A DNA stretch of 48,064 bases from Deltaproteobacteria bacterium (GCA_016927065.1 JAFGNJ010000009.1:1-48064), one strand, 5' to 3'. Numbered from the stretch's first letter, positions 1 to 7,496 are shown. Notes: generated by a model from the sequence alone, not told the origin. A program made the numbers and translations.

Positions 1-49
1 CCTGGGGGTGAAGCCCAAGGATACGGCCCAGGGGGAGCTCTTTAAATGA
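1..49 (+). CDS. C-terminal tail of an unidentified protein
   Basis: An open frame enters from the left edge (first complete codon at base 2) and stops at TGA 47-49. Only the last 15 residues are visible (LGVKPKDTAQGELFK). The tail is polar and charged and carries no diagnostic motif, so the family cannot be named. The following gene starts 41 bases later on the same strand and may share its transcript. Confidence 0.4.
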   Translation, partial: LGVKPKDTAQGELFK

Positions 50-90
50 ACCCGATTGCCGACATTATTGGATTGCGATGAGGTGAATGT

Positions 91-495
91 ATGGAACAGC
101 GATCAGATGATATCATTAGAAAATTTGTTCTGATCTTTGGCTTAGTATTGGTCGTCTTCGGCGGGGTCATCCTTTTTTATATCGGTTACCTCGTTCTCCA
201 GGTTATCAATGATCCGGAAGGGGTGCGCGTTGGACAATATATTCTGGAACAGTTCAAAACCGGAGACCTGGCATTCTATGGTAATCTGGAGGAGAAAAGG
301 TTTACCCTACATCTCGCCGAGCCCTTGAAGGCCGCGCTATTCCTGTTTATCGGCGTGATCATAGTCTGGGTGCTTGCCCGCATCGTGCAATCGCTCATTT
401 CCGGGGGGATAAAGATGCTCTCATTCGCCATGGGGCGACCCAAGGGTACGGGCGAAACTCCGCGATCATACAATTTATCGGATCTGGAGAGCTAA
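91..495 (+). CDS. small two-helix membrane protein, unknown function
   Basis: A 134-residue protein that I do not recognise. Two strongly hydrophobic stretches, about residues 11-38 and 80-100, look like transmembrane helices. They flank a polar loop of about 40 residues (EQFKTGDLAFYGNLEEKRF region). The C-terminal 35 residues are hydrophilic and probably cytoplasmic. The ATG at 91 follows an AGGTGA ribosome binding site at about 80-85. It lies between an unidentified upstream gene and a nucleotidyltransferase about 100 bases downstream. The opposite-strand frame over the same bases has no family features and is treated as a shadow. Confidence 0.6.
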   Translation: MEQRSDDIIRKFVLIFGLVLVVFGGVILFYIGYLVLQVINDPEGVRVGQYILEQFKTGDLAFYGNLEEKRFTLHLAEPLKAALFLFIGVIIVWVLARIVQSLISGGIKMLSFAMGRPKGTGETPRSYNLSDLES

Positions 496-595
496 AGGCC
501 GGACCCTCAAGCGCTGCTTCAGTTAATCCTCAAGGCCCTCGTCATCGAGTATTTCATTTTATAGTCTTTGGGGTATACAATAAAAGATAACGACC

Positions 596-1201
596 ATGGA
601 GTCTTCATCATTCATATCGGCCCTCCTCCTTGCCGCAGGCAGAGGAGAGCGGATGGGGGGGGTGAAACAACTCCTTCCCCTCGGTGAGCAACGCATGATA
701 GAGGCCGCGCTGGGTAATCTTCAAAAATCCCGCGTTGACGAGATCATCGTGGTCCTCGGTTTTGCCGCCGCAGAGATTTGTCCTTTCGTGGAGGGAAAGG
801 AGCGGGTGACCGTGGTTATGAACCCCCTTTTTGAAGAGGGGATGAGCACCTCCATTCACGAGGGATTGCTGGCCCTCGATCCCCGTGCTTCTGGAATTCT
901 TATCGCCCTGGCTGATCAACCCCTTATCCCTCCTGAGGTAATAAATAAACTTATCGAAGGTTTTGTAACAGGCGCACAGGGAATCGTCCTGCCGGCCTAC
1001 CAGGGCCAGCAGGGGCACCCGGTGATCTTTGATCGAAAGCGGTATGAGGGGGAACTCCTTGCGCTGCAAGGTGATGTTGGGGGCAGAGAGATCGTGGAAA
1101 CTCATCCTGACGATGTCCTTGAGGTGGAGGTCGCCTCCAGAGGAATAGTGATAGATATTGATGCGCCTGAGGATTATAAAAACATACAGGGGGAATCCTG
1201 A
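596..1201 (+). CDS. MobA/MocA-like nucleotidyltransferase
   Basis: A 201-residue NTP-transferase of the MobA-like (NTP_transf_3) superfamily. The N-terminal signature LLLAAGRGERMGG followed by KQLLPL at residues about 10-27 is the nucleotide-binding loop of molybdenum cofactor guanylyl/cytidylyltransferases. ADQPLIPPE at about 103-111 matches the metal-binding Asp segment, and GQQGHPVIF the acceptor-side motif. The likely reaction is transfer of CMP or GMP to molybdopterin, but the family also contains enzymes with other acceptors, so the substrate is open. The stop codon overlaps the start of the CinA-like gene (TGATG), so the two are translationally coupled. CinA's N-terminal domain is itself of the molybdopterin-binding fold. 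The ribosome binding site before 596 is weak. Confidence 0.85.
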   Translation: MESSSFISALLLAAGRGERMGGVKQLLPLGEQRMIEAALGNLQKSRVDEIIVVLGFAAAEICPFVEGKERVTVVMNPLFEEGMSTSIHEGLLALDPRASGILIALADQPLIPPEVINKLIEGFVTGAQGIVLPAYQGQQGHPVIFDRKRYEGELLALQGDVGGREIVETHPDDVLEVEVASRGIVIDIDAPEDYKNIQGES

Positions 1202-2007
1202 TGAAACGGGTGGAGATTATCGCCATAGGGAGGGAGATCTTAAATGGACAGACCCTCGATACCAACTCCAACTGGCTGGCCAAGCGGATAACGGCCCTGG
1301 GGGGGATAGTGGGGCGCATCTGCATCCCAGACGACGACGTGAAGGCCATTGTTCAGGAGATCAAGACCTCATTCGGCAACGGCACAGAGGTTATCATCAC
1401 TACGGGCGGACTCGGCCCTACCTTTGACGACAAGACCCTGGCCGGGATCGCCGAGGCCACGGAAAGACCCCTGACTTTGGACCCCGATGCCCTGGCCTTT
1501 GTGACCAAGAGGTATCAGGAGTTTTACGAACAGGAGTTTGTGGAGGACCCGGCGATCACCCCTCCCCGCGAGAAGATGGCGCACGTGCCCGAGGGTTCTG
1601 AACTCCTAGATAATTCCGTGGGGACGGCACCGGCGGTCTTTCTCAAGGCCCCGCAGGGGGTGATCTTTGCGCTGCCCGGCGTGCCCAAGGAGATGCACGC
1701 GATCTTCGAGCAGTCAGTCCTCCCCCGCCTTACAGAGATTCTGGGACCACAGGCCTATCAAGAAGAGGTCGTGAACACGGGGTTGGGGGACGAGTCCGTG
1801 ATCGCGGGGATTGTCGATCAGGTCATGAAGCAGGTGCCGGGCACCTATCTCAAATCCAAGGCCACCCAGTTCGGGGCGGGGATGGAGCTGGAGGTGATCA
1901 TCACCGCTGCCAGCCCTGAGGAAGGGGAGGTCAACGAGCGGGTTCAGGAGGCCAAAAGACTCCTCCTCGAGCTCATCAAGGTCCGTCCCACGCATACTGG
2001 AGGATAG
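1201..2007 (+). CDS. CinA-like protein, MoCF-biosynthesis domain plus KH-like domain
   Basis: 268 residues. Residues 1-170 are a MoaB/MogA-type molybdopterin-binding domain: AIGREILNGQTLDTNSNWL at the start, TTGGLGPTFDD at about 66-76 and LPGVPKEM at about 159-166 are the CinA signatures. Residues about 185-265 match the KH-type domain that follows in CinA. The C-terminal nicotinamide-nucleotide amidase (PncC/CinA_C) domain of full-length CinA (about 410 residues) is absent, as in the many short 'competence/damage-inducible protein A' homologues. By homology it would be an ADP-ribose or NMN-related pyrophosphatase, but activity cannot be read from sequence. Its last 32 bases overlap the 3' end of the convergent rsmE. 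Confidence 0.85.
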   Translation: MKRVEIIAIGREILNGQTLDTNSNWLAKRITALGGIVGRICIPDDDVKAIVQEIKTSFGNGTEVIITTGGLGPTFDDKTLAGIAEATERPLTLDPDALAFVTKRYQEFYEQEFVEDPAITPPREKMAHVPEGSELLDNSVGTAPAVFLKAPQGVIFALPGVPKEMHAIFEQSVLPRLTEILGPQAYQEEVVNTGLGDESVIAGIVDQVMKQVPGTYLKSKATQFGAGMELEVIITAASPEEGEVNERVQEAKRLLLELIKVRPTHTGG

Positions 2008-2755
2008 CGCAGGCCGCAATGGCGGCCGTCTCCGTGCGCAGGATCCTGCCGCCCAGGCCGACGGGGCAAAAACCCTTTTCCCTTGCGTGTTCCACTTCCT
2101 CTGCATCCCACCCCCCCTCAGGTCCGACCATCAGGGCGATGGTTTTCGGTAACGGCGTGTTTCCGATCAGAGTCGCAAGCCGTTCCTTTTCTTTTTCCAC
2201 GAGGATTAGCTTCAGCTCCAAAGGGCGGGTCTGCTCCAGGGCCTCTTCAAAAGAACAATAGGGGGCCACCCACGGCACGACGGCCCGGCGGCTCTGCTTT
2301 GACGCCGCCAGGGCGATGTGCTGCCAGCGGTGGGCCTTGGGCTGGCCTGCCTCACGTTCTTGTAATGATATGGAGTGCCTCGATTTGAAGGAACAGATGA
2401 CCTTTACCCCGAGCTCGGTCGCCTTTTGGATGATGAGCTCCATGCGCTCCTTGTCCGGGAGGGCCTGGAACAGAAAGAGATCGAAGGGGATTTCAGTGGG
2501 TTCCGCAAGCTCCTCAAAGATGTAGCAGCGCGCCTGATCTGCACCTAACTCGGTTATCCTCCCCCTGAACTCCTTATTTCTGACATCGGTGATTGTGATG
2601 ATCTCCCCTGGCCGGGGTTCACGCGCGAGGAGGGCGGCGAAGGGGGTGCCCTCCAGCGTGATCTCTTTCCCCTCTCTGAGATGGTCGGGGAAGCGGATGC
2701 GCCCGTAGCCGTGATTGCCCAGCACCGCGGTATGGTCCGTTGTCTCCATATTCAC
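1976..2755 (-). CDS. rsmE: 16S rRNA m3U1498 methyltransferase RsmE
   Basis: 259 residues, normal length for RsmE, which methylates N3 of U1498 in 16S rRNA using SAM. An N-terminal PUA-like domain (residues about 15-75, with HLREGKEITL and RGRITELG segments) is followed by a SPOUT methyltransferase domain. The SAM-binding knot is clear: LMVGPEGGWDAEE at about 207-219 and LGGRILRTETAAIAA at about 233-247. QKATELGVK at about 109-117 is also diagnostic. It is convergent with the CinA-like gene and overlaps it by 32 bases. Confidence 0.95.
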   Translation of the reverse strand: MNMETTDHTAVLGNHGYGRIRFPDHLREGKEITLEGTPFAALLAREPRPGEIITITDVRNKEFRGRITELGADQARCYIFEELAEPTEIPFDLFLFQALPDKERMELIIQKATELGVKVICSFKSRHSISLQEREAGQPKAHRWQHIALAASKQSRRAVVPWVAPYCSFEEALEQTRPLELKLILVEKEKERLATLIGNTPLPKTIALMVGPEGGWDAEEVEHAREKGFCPVGLGGRILRTETAAIAACAILQYAWDGP

Positions 2756-2837
2756 GAGTACCTTACTATACTATATCCCCTGCCTAGTCGTACAGGGCGT
2801 ATAGGTTGTGCGAGTCTCATCCTGTAGGGTGAATATA

Positions 2838-2880
2838 TTGGACTAAGGTCTTATTTACATATCTTTATAATAGGAGATAA
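2838..2880 (+). promoter_or_regulatory. probable promoter with GGACTAAGGTC motif before the zinc-knuckle/flavoprotein genes
   Basis: GGACTAAGGTC at 2840-2850 is followed by ATTTAC and then a perfect -10 hexamer TATAAT at 2866-2871. No good -35 lies at normal spacing, which suggests an activator-dependent promoter. The same GGACTAAGGTC, also followed by ATTTAC, occurs at 4679-4689 ahead of the tusA cluster. The motif is a partial palindrome (GGAC/GTCC arms in the second copy). I do not recognise the regulator. Confidence 0.45.
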
Positions 2881-2921
2881 TACAAATAATTAATCCTGGC
2901 GATTTATGGGGGGATAAGACA

Positions 2922-3104
2922 ATGAAGGTATCGAACAATGCGAAGAGGCCAAAGGAAAAGGATACCGATAAATACCTTACCTGTCCCCGCTGCGGGGCGC
3001 GTGTCCTGTATCAGCGCAGGATCGGACATTCGTGCTTTCGGAGCCATCTAAAAGAGATGGAAATGGACATTGCGCGCATGGGCTGGATGATCAGGGGAGT
3101 CTAG
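2922..3104 (+). CDS. 60-residue zinc-knuckle protein
   Basis: A basic 60-residue peptide whose only recognisable feature is CPRCG at residues 21-25 followed by GHSCF at about 35-39. The CxxC...HxC arrangement would bind one zinc ion. The family is unknown to me. ATG 2922 is preceded by a GGGGGATAA ribosome-binding-site-like run. It lies 90 bases before the selenocysteine-containing flavoprotein and downstream of the 2838-2880 promoter, so the two genes probably share a transcript. A regulatory (nucleic-acid-binding) role is possible but unproven. Confidence 0.55.
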   Translation: MKVSNNAKRPKEKDTDKYLTCPRCGARVLYQRRIGHSCFRSHLKEMEMDIARMGWMIRGV

Positions 3105-3194
3105 GAGGTAGGACCACGAAGAAAAAGGAAAAGCACGTGCCGGGCGGAGAGCCTTTCCAAATTACGGTCTCCATCGGAAAGGAGGTTTCCTACG

Positions 3195-4553
3195 ATGGGA
3201 AAAGAACGACTGGTAGTTATCGGCGGTGATGCAGCGGGGATGAGCGCAGCCGCGCAGGCCCGCCGCCTGAGACCGGACCTGGAAATCATCGTCTTTGAGC
3301 GCAGCCCGCATACCTCGTACGCTGCCTGAGGGATCCCCTACTACGTCGGCAGGGTGGTCGACGATGCGGATGCCCTCGTTACTCTGACCCCAGAGGTCTT
3401 TCGAAAGGAACGGAATATCGACGCCCGCATCCTCCACGAGGTGACGGAGATCGACCTTAAAGGGCGACGCCTCCAGGTCCGTCAACTCGATGGCAATAAG
3501 AAGGCATGGTGGGAACCGTTTGATCAGCTCATGATCGCCACCGGCGCCCTCCCCATTAAGCCGGACGTCCCGGGCGTTGATGCCACTGGGATCTACGGCG
3601 TGCATACTTTGCAGAGTGGTATCGAGGTGCGCACGGCGGTGGATCAGGAAAGACCAAAGCGCGGCGTCATCATCGGCGGCGGTTATATCGGTCTGGAGAT
3701 GGCCGAGGCGCTGGTCCGGCGCGGCATGGAAGTCTCTCTGGTCGAGCGGGCCGAGCAGGTGATGCTTACCCTCGACACCGACATGGGGGCGCTAGTTTCA
3801 GAGGCCTTGATGGCGGTGGGGGTTAAACTCTTTCGGGAAGAATCTCTCCAGGGGTTTGACGTCAGGGACGGCAGGGTGCAGAGGGTGGTCACAGATAAGC
3901 GTACTCTCCCCGCCGACATTGTGATCCTGGGGATGGGGGTTCGTCCCAATGCAGCCTTGGCGAAAGAGGCCGGTATTTCTCTCGGAGAGAAGGGCAGCAT
4001 TACGTTGAACGATAGGATGCAGACAGACGTGGAGGGAGTGTGGGCTGCGGGTGATTGTGCCCAATCCTTTCACTTGATAAGCAAACGGCCATTTTACGTA
4101 GCCCTCGGAACCGTGGCCAACAAACAAGGGAGGGTGGCTGGCATCAATATCGGTGGCGGCACCGCCGCCTTTCCCGGCGTGGTGGGAACGGCGGTGAGCA
4201 AGATATGCGCTGCGGAGGTGGCTCGCACCGGCCTCCAGGAACGGGAGCTCAAACAGCTTGGCTGGAAATACGTGAGTGAGCGGATCGAGAGCAGAACGCG
4301 CGCAGGGTACTATCCCAAGGCCGGACGGATCACGGTGAAGGTCCTGGCGGAGAAGGGGAGTGGCCGGTTGTTGGGGGGTCAGATCGTGGGGTATGAAGGG
4401 GCGGCCAAGCGGATCGATATCCTGGCCACGGCCCTGCACGGGGGGATGACGGTACAGGAGATGGTCCACCTGGACCTGAGCTATGCCCCTCCCTATGCCC
4501 CGGTATGGGACCCGGTGCTCATGGCTGCCCGCCAGGTCGAGAAATTGATTTAG
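3195..4553 (+). CDS. CoA-disulfide reductase / NADH oxidase family flavoprotein with UGA-encoded selenocysteine
   Basis: 452 residues when the in-frame TGA at 3327-3329 (codon 45) is read as selenocysteine. The start ATG 3195 follows AAAGGAGG. The N-terminus is the FAD-binding motif VVIGGDAAGMSAA. The active-site segment reads SYAA-[UGA]-GIPYY, exactly where the family has its redox Cys (Cys43 of Staphylococcus aureus CoA-disulfide reductase). The NAD(P)-binding loop IIGGGYIGLEMA lies at about 155-167, the second FAD segment GVWAAGDCAQ at about 278-287, and the dimer-interface tail LSYAPPYAPVWDP near the end is diagnostic. Members reduce CoA disulfide, CoA persulfide, polysulfide or O2 with NAD(P)H. 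The frame is intact on both sides of the TGA, there is no other defect, and selD is in the same window, which favours Sec over a pseudogene. Translation from GTG 3354 would lack the FAD motif and active site. Confidence 0.85.
3330..3354 (+). promoter_or_regulatory. candidate bacterial SECIS hairpin after UGA codon 45
   Basis: Immediately 3' of the TGA, CCCT (3336-3339) can pair with AGGG (3351-3354). An inner C-G and U-G pair follow around a five-base loop ACGUC (3343-3347). The apical loop starts 14 bases after the UGA, inside the range used by bacterial SECIS elements. The stem is short with one mismatch, so this is only a candidate. Confidence 0.4.
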
Positions 4554-4678
4554 CGTTCGGTTGTTCAGGGACGTCACAGCACAATCCGAATCCTCATTGC
4601 TTATGGGTAATGTGATTTCCAATTTCTTTCTCCATCCTATACAAACACACGCCCTTCTGAGACTCACAAAACGTTATG

Positions 4679-4721
4679 GGACTAAGGTCCAATTTACTTT
4701 CCTTTGCACTCTTTAGATAAT
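4679..4721 (+). promoter_or_regulatory. second copy of GGACTAAGGTC motif with possible -10
   Basis: GGACTAAGGTCC begins at 4679 and is followed by AATTTAC, matching the 2840-2860 site. A -10-like GATAAT lies at 4716-4721. The distance from motif to -10 is about 11 bases longer than in the first copy, close to one DNA turn. The two sites sit before the two halves of the redox/sulfur block and may be operators for one regulator. Confidence 0.4.
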
Positions 4722-4740
4722 AACATCCGATAAATCCCCA

Positions 4741-4800
4741 TTGTGAGCGGGGAGGCAGGGTATATACTTTTAATTGTGAGTAAAATAGTTATAATTAAAA
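4741..4800 (+). promoter_or_regulatory. sigma70-type promoter overlapping a 33-bp palindrome before tusA
   Basis: TTGTGA at 4741-4746, a 16-base spacer and TATACT at 4763-4768 form a plausible promoter, putting the transcript start near 4775. An interrupted palindrome with arms 4768-4781 and 4787-4800 (TTTTAATT and AATTAAAA outer parts, 11 of 14 positions symmetrical) covers the start site. An operator there would act by repression. The regulator is not known. Confidence 0.45.
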
Positions 4801-4831
4801 AGAGAGTGATATATTAAGGGGGTGATGAACA

Positions 4832-5074
4832 TTGGCAGAGGCAATTAAGCCAAAAAAGACGTTGGATTGTGTCGGTCTGTACTGTCCGGAGCCCTTGTTC
4901 CAAACCCGTGAGCAGATTGATAGTATCGAGGTAGGGGATGTGTTGGAAGTTCTGGCCGATGATCCTGCAGCAGAGGAAGATCTCAAACGATTTGCCAAGA
5001 GGACCGGCAATGAATTACTGGAATTAGAAAACAAAGAAGGCACACTGCGCTTTTTAATAAAGAAGATGAAGTAG
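4832..5074 (+). CDS. TusA/YedF-family sulfur-carrier protein
   Basis: 80 residues, TusA-like (SirA/YeeD/YedF) fold. LDCVGLYCPEPLFQTREQI at about 11-29 contains the conserved CPxP motif whose Cys18 carries a persulfide. The remainder (VLADDPAAEEDLKRFAKRTG) matches the family. The start is TTG 4832, with AAGGGGGTG at 4816-4824 and an in-frame stop directly upstream, so no longer start exists. It precedes a DsrE-like gene by 11 bases and the iscS/iscU-like pair. This points to sulfur relay, or selenium relay as proposed for YedF-type proteins beside selD in some genomes. The acceptor is inferred, not shown. Confidence 0.85.
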   Translation: MAEAIKPKKTLDCVGLYCPEPLFQTREQIDSIEVGDVLEVLADDPAAEEDLKRFAKRTGNELLELENKEGTLRFLIKKMK

Positions 5075-5085
5075 GGAGGTGTTGT

Positions 5086-5448
5086 ATGGCTGATAAAAAG
5101 ACCATTCTATATGTTCAAACCAGTGACGATCCGGAACGGCAGTATTCCCCTTTAGTGTTGGCGCAGACGGCAAAGGCAATGGATGTTGATGCCCAAGTAT
5201 ATTATTTAGGGCAGGGATTGAGAACATTGCAACCCGGGGCGGCGGAAAAGATTAAACTGGGGGCTTTCCCCAGCGTCCTGGAGATGATCAACAAGACACT
5301 GGAAATGGGTATCCCCATCTATGTCTGTGAGGCATCCAAGCAGATGCTCGAATGGGAAGATGTAGAATTGATTCCGGGCCTCAAGGTCGTGGGGGCAGGG
5401 ACGTTGAACGACCTGGTCTTAGAGGCCGACGGGACCATGTGGTTTTAG
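5086..5448 (+). CDS. DsrE/F-like sulfur relay protein
   Basis: 120 residues with the DsrE/DsrF-like fold: an opening strand ILYVQTSDDPERQY, SPLVLAQTAKAMDVDAQVYYLGQG helix-strand segment, and IPIYVCEASKQMLEW at about 77-91. The Cys at about residue 82 sits where DsrE/TusD-type proteins hold the sulfur-carrying Cys. The family accepts persulfide sulfur from TusA-like partners, and the gene follows tusA by 11 bases with a GGAGG ribosome binding site. About 96 bases separate it from the iscS-like gene. It is a single small subunit; no DsrF or DsrH neighbours are present. Confidence 0.8.
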   Translation: MADKKTILYVQTSDDPERQYSPLVLAQTAKAMDVDAQVYYLGQGLRTLQPGAAEKIKLGAFPSVLEMINKTLEMGIPIYVCEASKQMLEWEDVELIPGLKVVGAGTLNDLVLEADGTMWF

Positions 5449-5544
5449 GGGACGACAACATTGGATACGAATGGTGCGTGATGAAAATGGAGTTACCGGA
5501 TCATCACGCACTGTTCGACTCAAAGATGGAGCGGGAGAATAACC

Positions 5545-6717
5545 ATGAACAGCTACATCGATGATCAATCTGCGAAGCCCGTTGACCCTCGCGTTATCGA
5601 GGCGATGACGCCCTATTTTCATGAGCGATTCGGTAACCCCTCTTCACTGCACGGGGAAGGGGATGAGGCGACGAAGGTGTTGGAGGGATGCAGGCGGACG
5701 ATCGCGGGCTTCATGAATGCAGGGCTGGATGAGATCATTTTCACCTCCGGCGCAACCGAATCGAATAATCTGGCCCTGATCGGCTATGCGCTGCGCAACA
5801 AAGGCAAAGGAAATCATATCATCATCTCCGAGGTTGAACACATATCTATACACAATATCGCAAAATATCTGGAGAAGAACGAGTTTACGGTCTCAAAGCT
5901 GCCCGTAGATCAATACGGGAAGGTCAACCTGCATAAGCTTGAATCGAGGATAACCCCTGAGACGATTTTGATTTCCATTGGCTATGCTAGCAATGAGATC
6001 GGGACGATCCAGCCGATTGCGGAAATCGGCCAGTTGGCCCGGGAGAAGGGGATTGCCTTTCATTCGGATACGGTTGCAGCCGAAGGGCTTATTCCGTTGG
6101 ATGTGGTGAGAGATTCCATCGATTTGATGACCCTCTCCTCCAATGATATCTATGGACCTCAGGGTGTGGGGGTCTTATATGTCAGAAAGGGGATACGATT
6201 AAATCCCCTGATCATCGGTGGGGGGCAGGAACGCGGCGTGCGATCCGGCACGGAAAACATAGCCGGCATCGTCGGCATGAGCGCGGCCGTCGAGATCATG
6301 GGGCGAGAGATGGCGGAAGAGGTAAAGCGCCTGGCGGGGTATCGTGACAAGCTGATTAAACATATATTGGATCGTATCCCCAAGAGCCACCTCAACGGTC
6401 ATCCAACCGACAGGCTGGCCAACAACGCCCATTTCAGGTTCGAGGCCATTGAAGGTGAATCCCTGTTGTTGTCCCTGAAAGACGAGGGTGTTTCGGCCGC
6501 GACGGGTTCCGCCTGTTCGTCCAAGACCCTGGAACCCTCTCATACGCTGATCTCGACAGGGCTGCTGCATGAGGAGGCGCACGGCTCCCTTGAATTTACC
6601 TTCGGCAGATTCAATCAGGAAGCGGACGTGGATAGGGTTATAGAGATCTTGCCCCCTATCGTAGAGCGGTTGAGGAAATTGTCACCCTTATATAAAAAAG
6701 AGGAGGTGACCACATGA
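5545..6717 (+). CDS. IscS/NifS-like protein lacking the PLP lysine
   Basis: 390 residues, full length for a group I cysteine desulfurase. Catalytic Cys324 is present in GSACSS, as are [10 protein letters not shown] (66-75), EVEH with His at about 99, and RSGTENIAG. The PLP-binding lysine is gone: the usual S-x-HK-(I/L)YGPKG reads [10 protein letters not shown], with Asp201 in the Lys position. Other cofactor contacts are altered: DNxATTP becomes DDQSAKP at 6-12, and the Gln after SDxV becomes Ala178. From family knowledge, Archaeoglobus fulgidus IscS also has Asp for this Lys and still forms a complex with IscU. The protein is therefore probably not a normal desulfurase; it may pass sulfur from another donor through Cys324. 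The ribosome binding site GGAGAAT precedes ATG 5545. Its stop overlaps the iscU-like start. Confidence 0.88.
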   Translation: MNSYIDDQSAKPVDPRVIEAMTPYFHERFGNPSSLHGEGDEATKVLEGCRRTIAGFMNAGLDEIIFTSGATESNNLALIGYALRNKGKGNHIIISEVEHISIHNIAKYLEKNEFTVSKLPVDQYGKVNLHKLESRITPETILISIGYASNEIGTIQPIAEIGQLAREKGIAFHSDTVAAEGLIPLDVVRDSIDLMTLSSNDIYGPQGVGVLYVRKGIRLNPLIIGGGQERGVRSGTENIAGIVGMSAAVEIMGREMAEEVKRLAGYRDKLIKHILDRIPKSHLNGHPTDRLANNAHFRFEAIEGESLLLSLKDEGVSAATGSACSSKTLEPSHTLISTGLLHEEAHGSLEFTFGRFNQEADVDRVIEILPPIVERLRKLSPLYKKEEVTT

Positions 6718-7496
6718 AATCCACGCAATATTCCGAGAAAGTGTTGGATCATTTTAGAAATCCCCGCAACGTCGGAACCCTTGAAGGAGACAATGTTGGG
6801 TGGGGGGAGGTCGGCAATCCCGTATGCGGGGATTTGATGAAGATGTATATACAGGTTGAAGACGACAAAATCGCCGACATAAAATTTCAGACCTTCGGCT
6901 GCGGTTCCGCTATTGCGACGAGCAGCATGATCACCGAGATGGCTAAGGGGAAAACGCTGGATGAAGCCTTAAAGATTACCCGCCAGGACGTGGCCGATGA
7001 ACTGGAGGGCTTGCCACCGATTAAAATGCACTGTTCAAATCTGGCAGCAGACGCCCTGCACGAGGCGATTAACAACTATAAAACCCAAAAGGGTGAGACA
7101 ACCCTGAAGGTTATTCGCACGACCACTGGGGAAGAAAAGGAGATTAGCGGGGAGAAAGAATTTCTTGGGAAAGGTGTCTATCATGCTGCTGATGATCTCT
7201 CCCCATTTGCGGATAAACGGGTGATGGTAGTAGATCGAGGGAAGAGGTCCCTCGAAATCGCGCTCGAGTTGACCAAACATACCGGCAGGGTAGTTGTCAT
7301 GACCCCGGGGAAGACGTTCTCATCAGTTGACGCTGGTTTGGCGCAAAACATTAAACAATCGGATATCAAGATTATCTATGAATCAGAGCTCCTTGAGATC
7401 AGAGGAAGTGATGAGCTGGAAAAGGTACTTGTCCATGACCTGAACGAGGACGAGGAATACGAGTTGTTCGTGGATGCGGTCATTATTTTAAAATAG
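6714..7496 (+). CDS. IscU/NifU-N scaffold fused to a degenerate thioredoxin-reductase-like NAD(P) domain
   Basis: 260 residues. Residues 1-125 are an IscU-type Fe-S scaffold with three ligand cysteines, Cys38 (NPVCGD), Cys63 (FGCGSA) and Cys107 (KMHCSNL), plus Asp40. Residues about 128-260 align in order with the NADPH-binding domain of thioredoxin reductase: [10 protein letters not shown] where TrxB has GxGVxYCATCDG, a strand [18 protein letters not shown] where TrxB has VAVVGGGxSAxEEALxLT, then TGRVVVMTP and the closing VDAVIIL. Both the redox CxxC (now HAAD) and the GxGxxA dinucleotide fingerprint are lost, so this domain should be catalytically dead. It overlaps the iscS-like gene by 4 bases. 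The scaffold role is well supported; the fused domain's role is unknown, perhaps docking. Confidence 0.85.
   Translation: MKSTQYSEKVLDHFRNPRNVGTLEGDNVGWGEVGNPVCGDLMKMYIQVEDDKIADIKFQTFGCGSAIATSSMITEMAKGKTLDEALKITRQDVADELEGLPPIKMHCSNLAADALHEAINNYKTQKGETTLKVIRTTTGEEKEISGEKEFLGKGVYHAADDLSPFADKRVMVVDRGKRSLEIALELTKHTGRVVVMTPGKTFSSVDAGLAQNIKQSDIKIIYESELLEIRGSDELEKVLVHDLNEDEEYELFVDAVIILK

Noticed and set aside
3195..3353. Reading the flavoprotein as a pseudogene broken by a stop codon
   Set aside because: The only stop falls precisely on the active-site Cys codon, the rest is intact, and a second UGA in selD at its catalytic codon shows Sec decoding in the organism.
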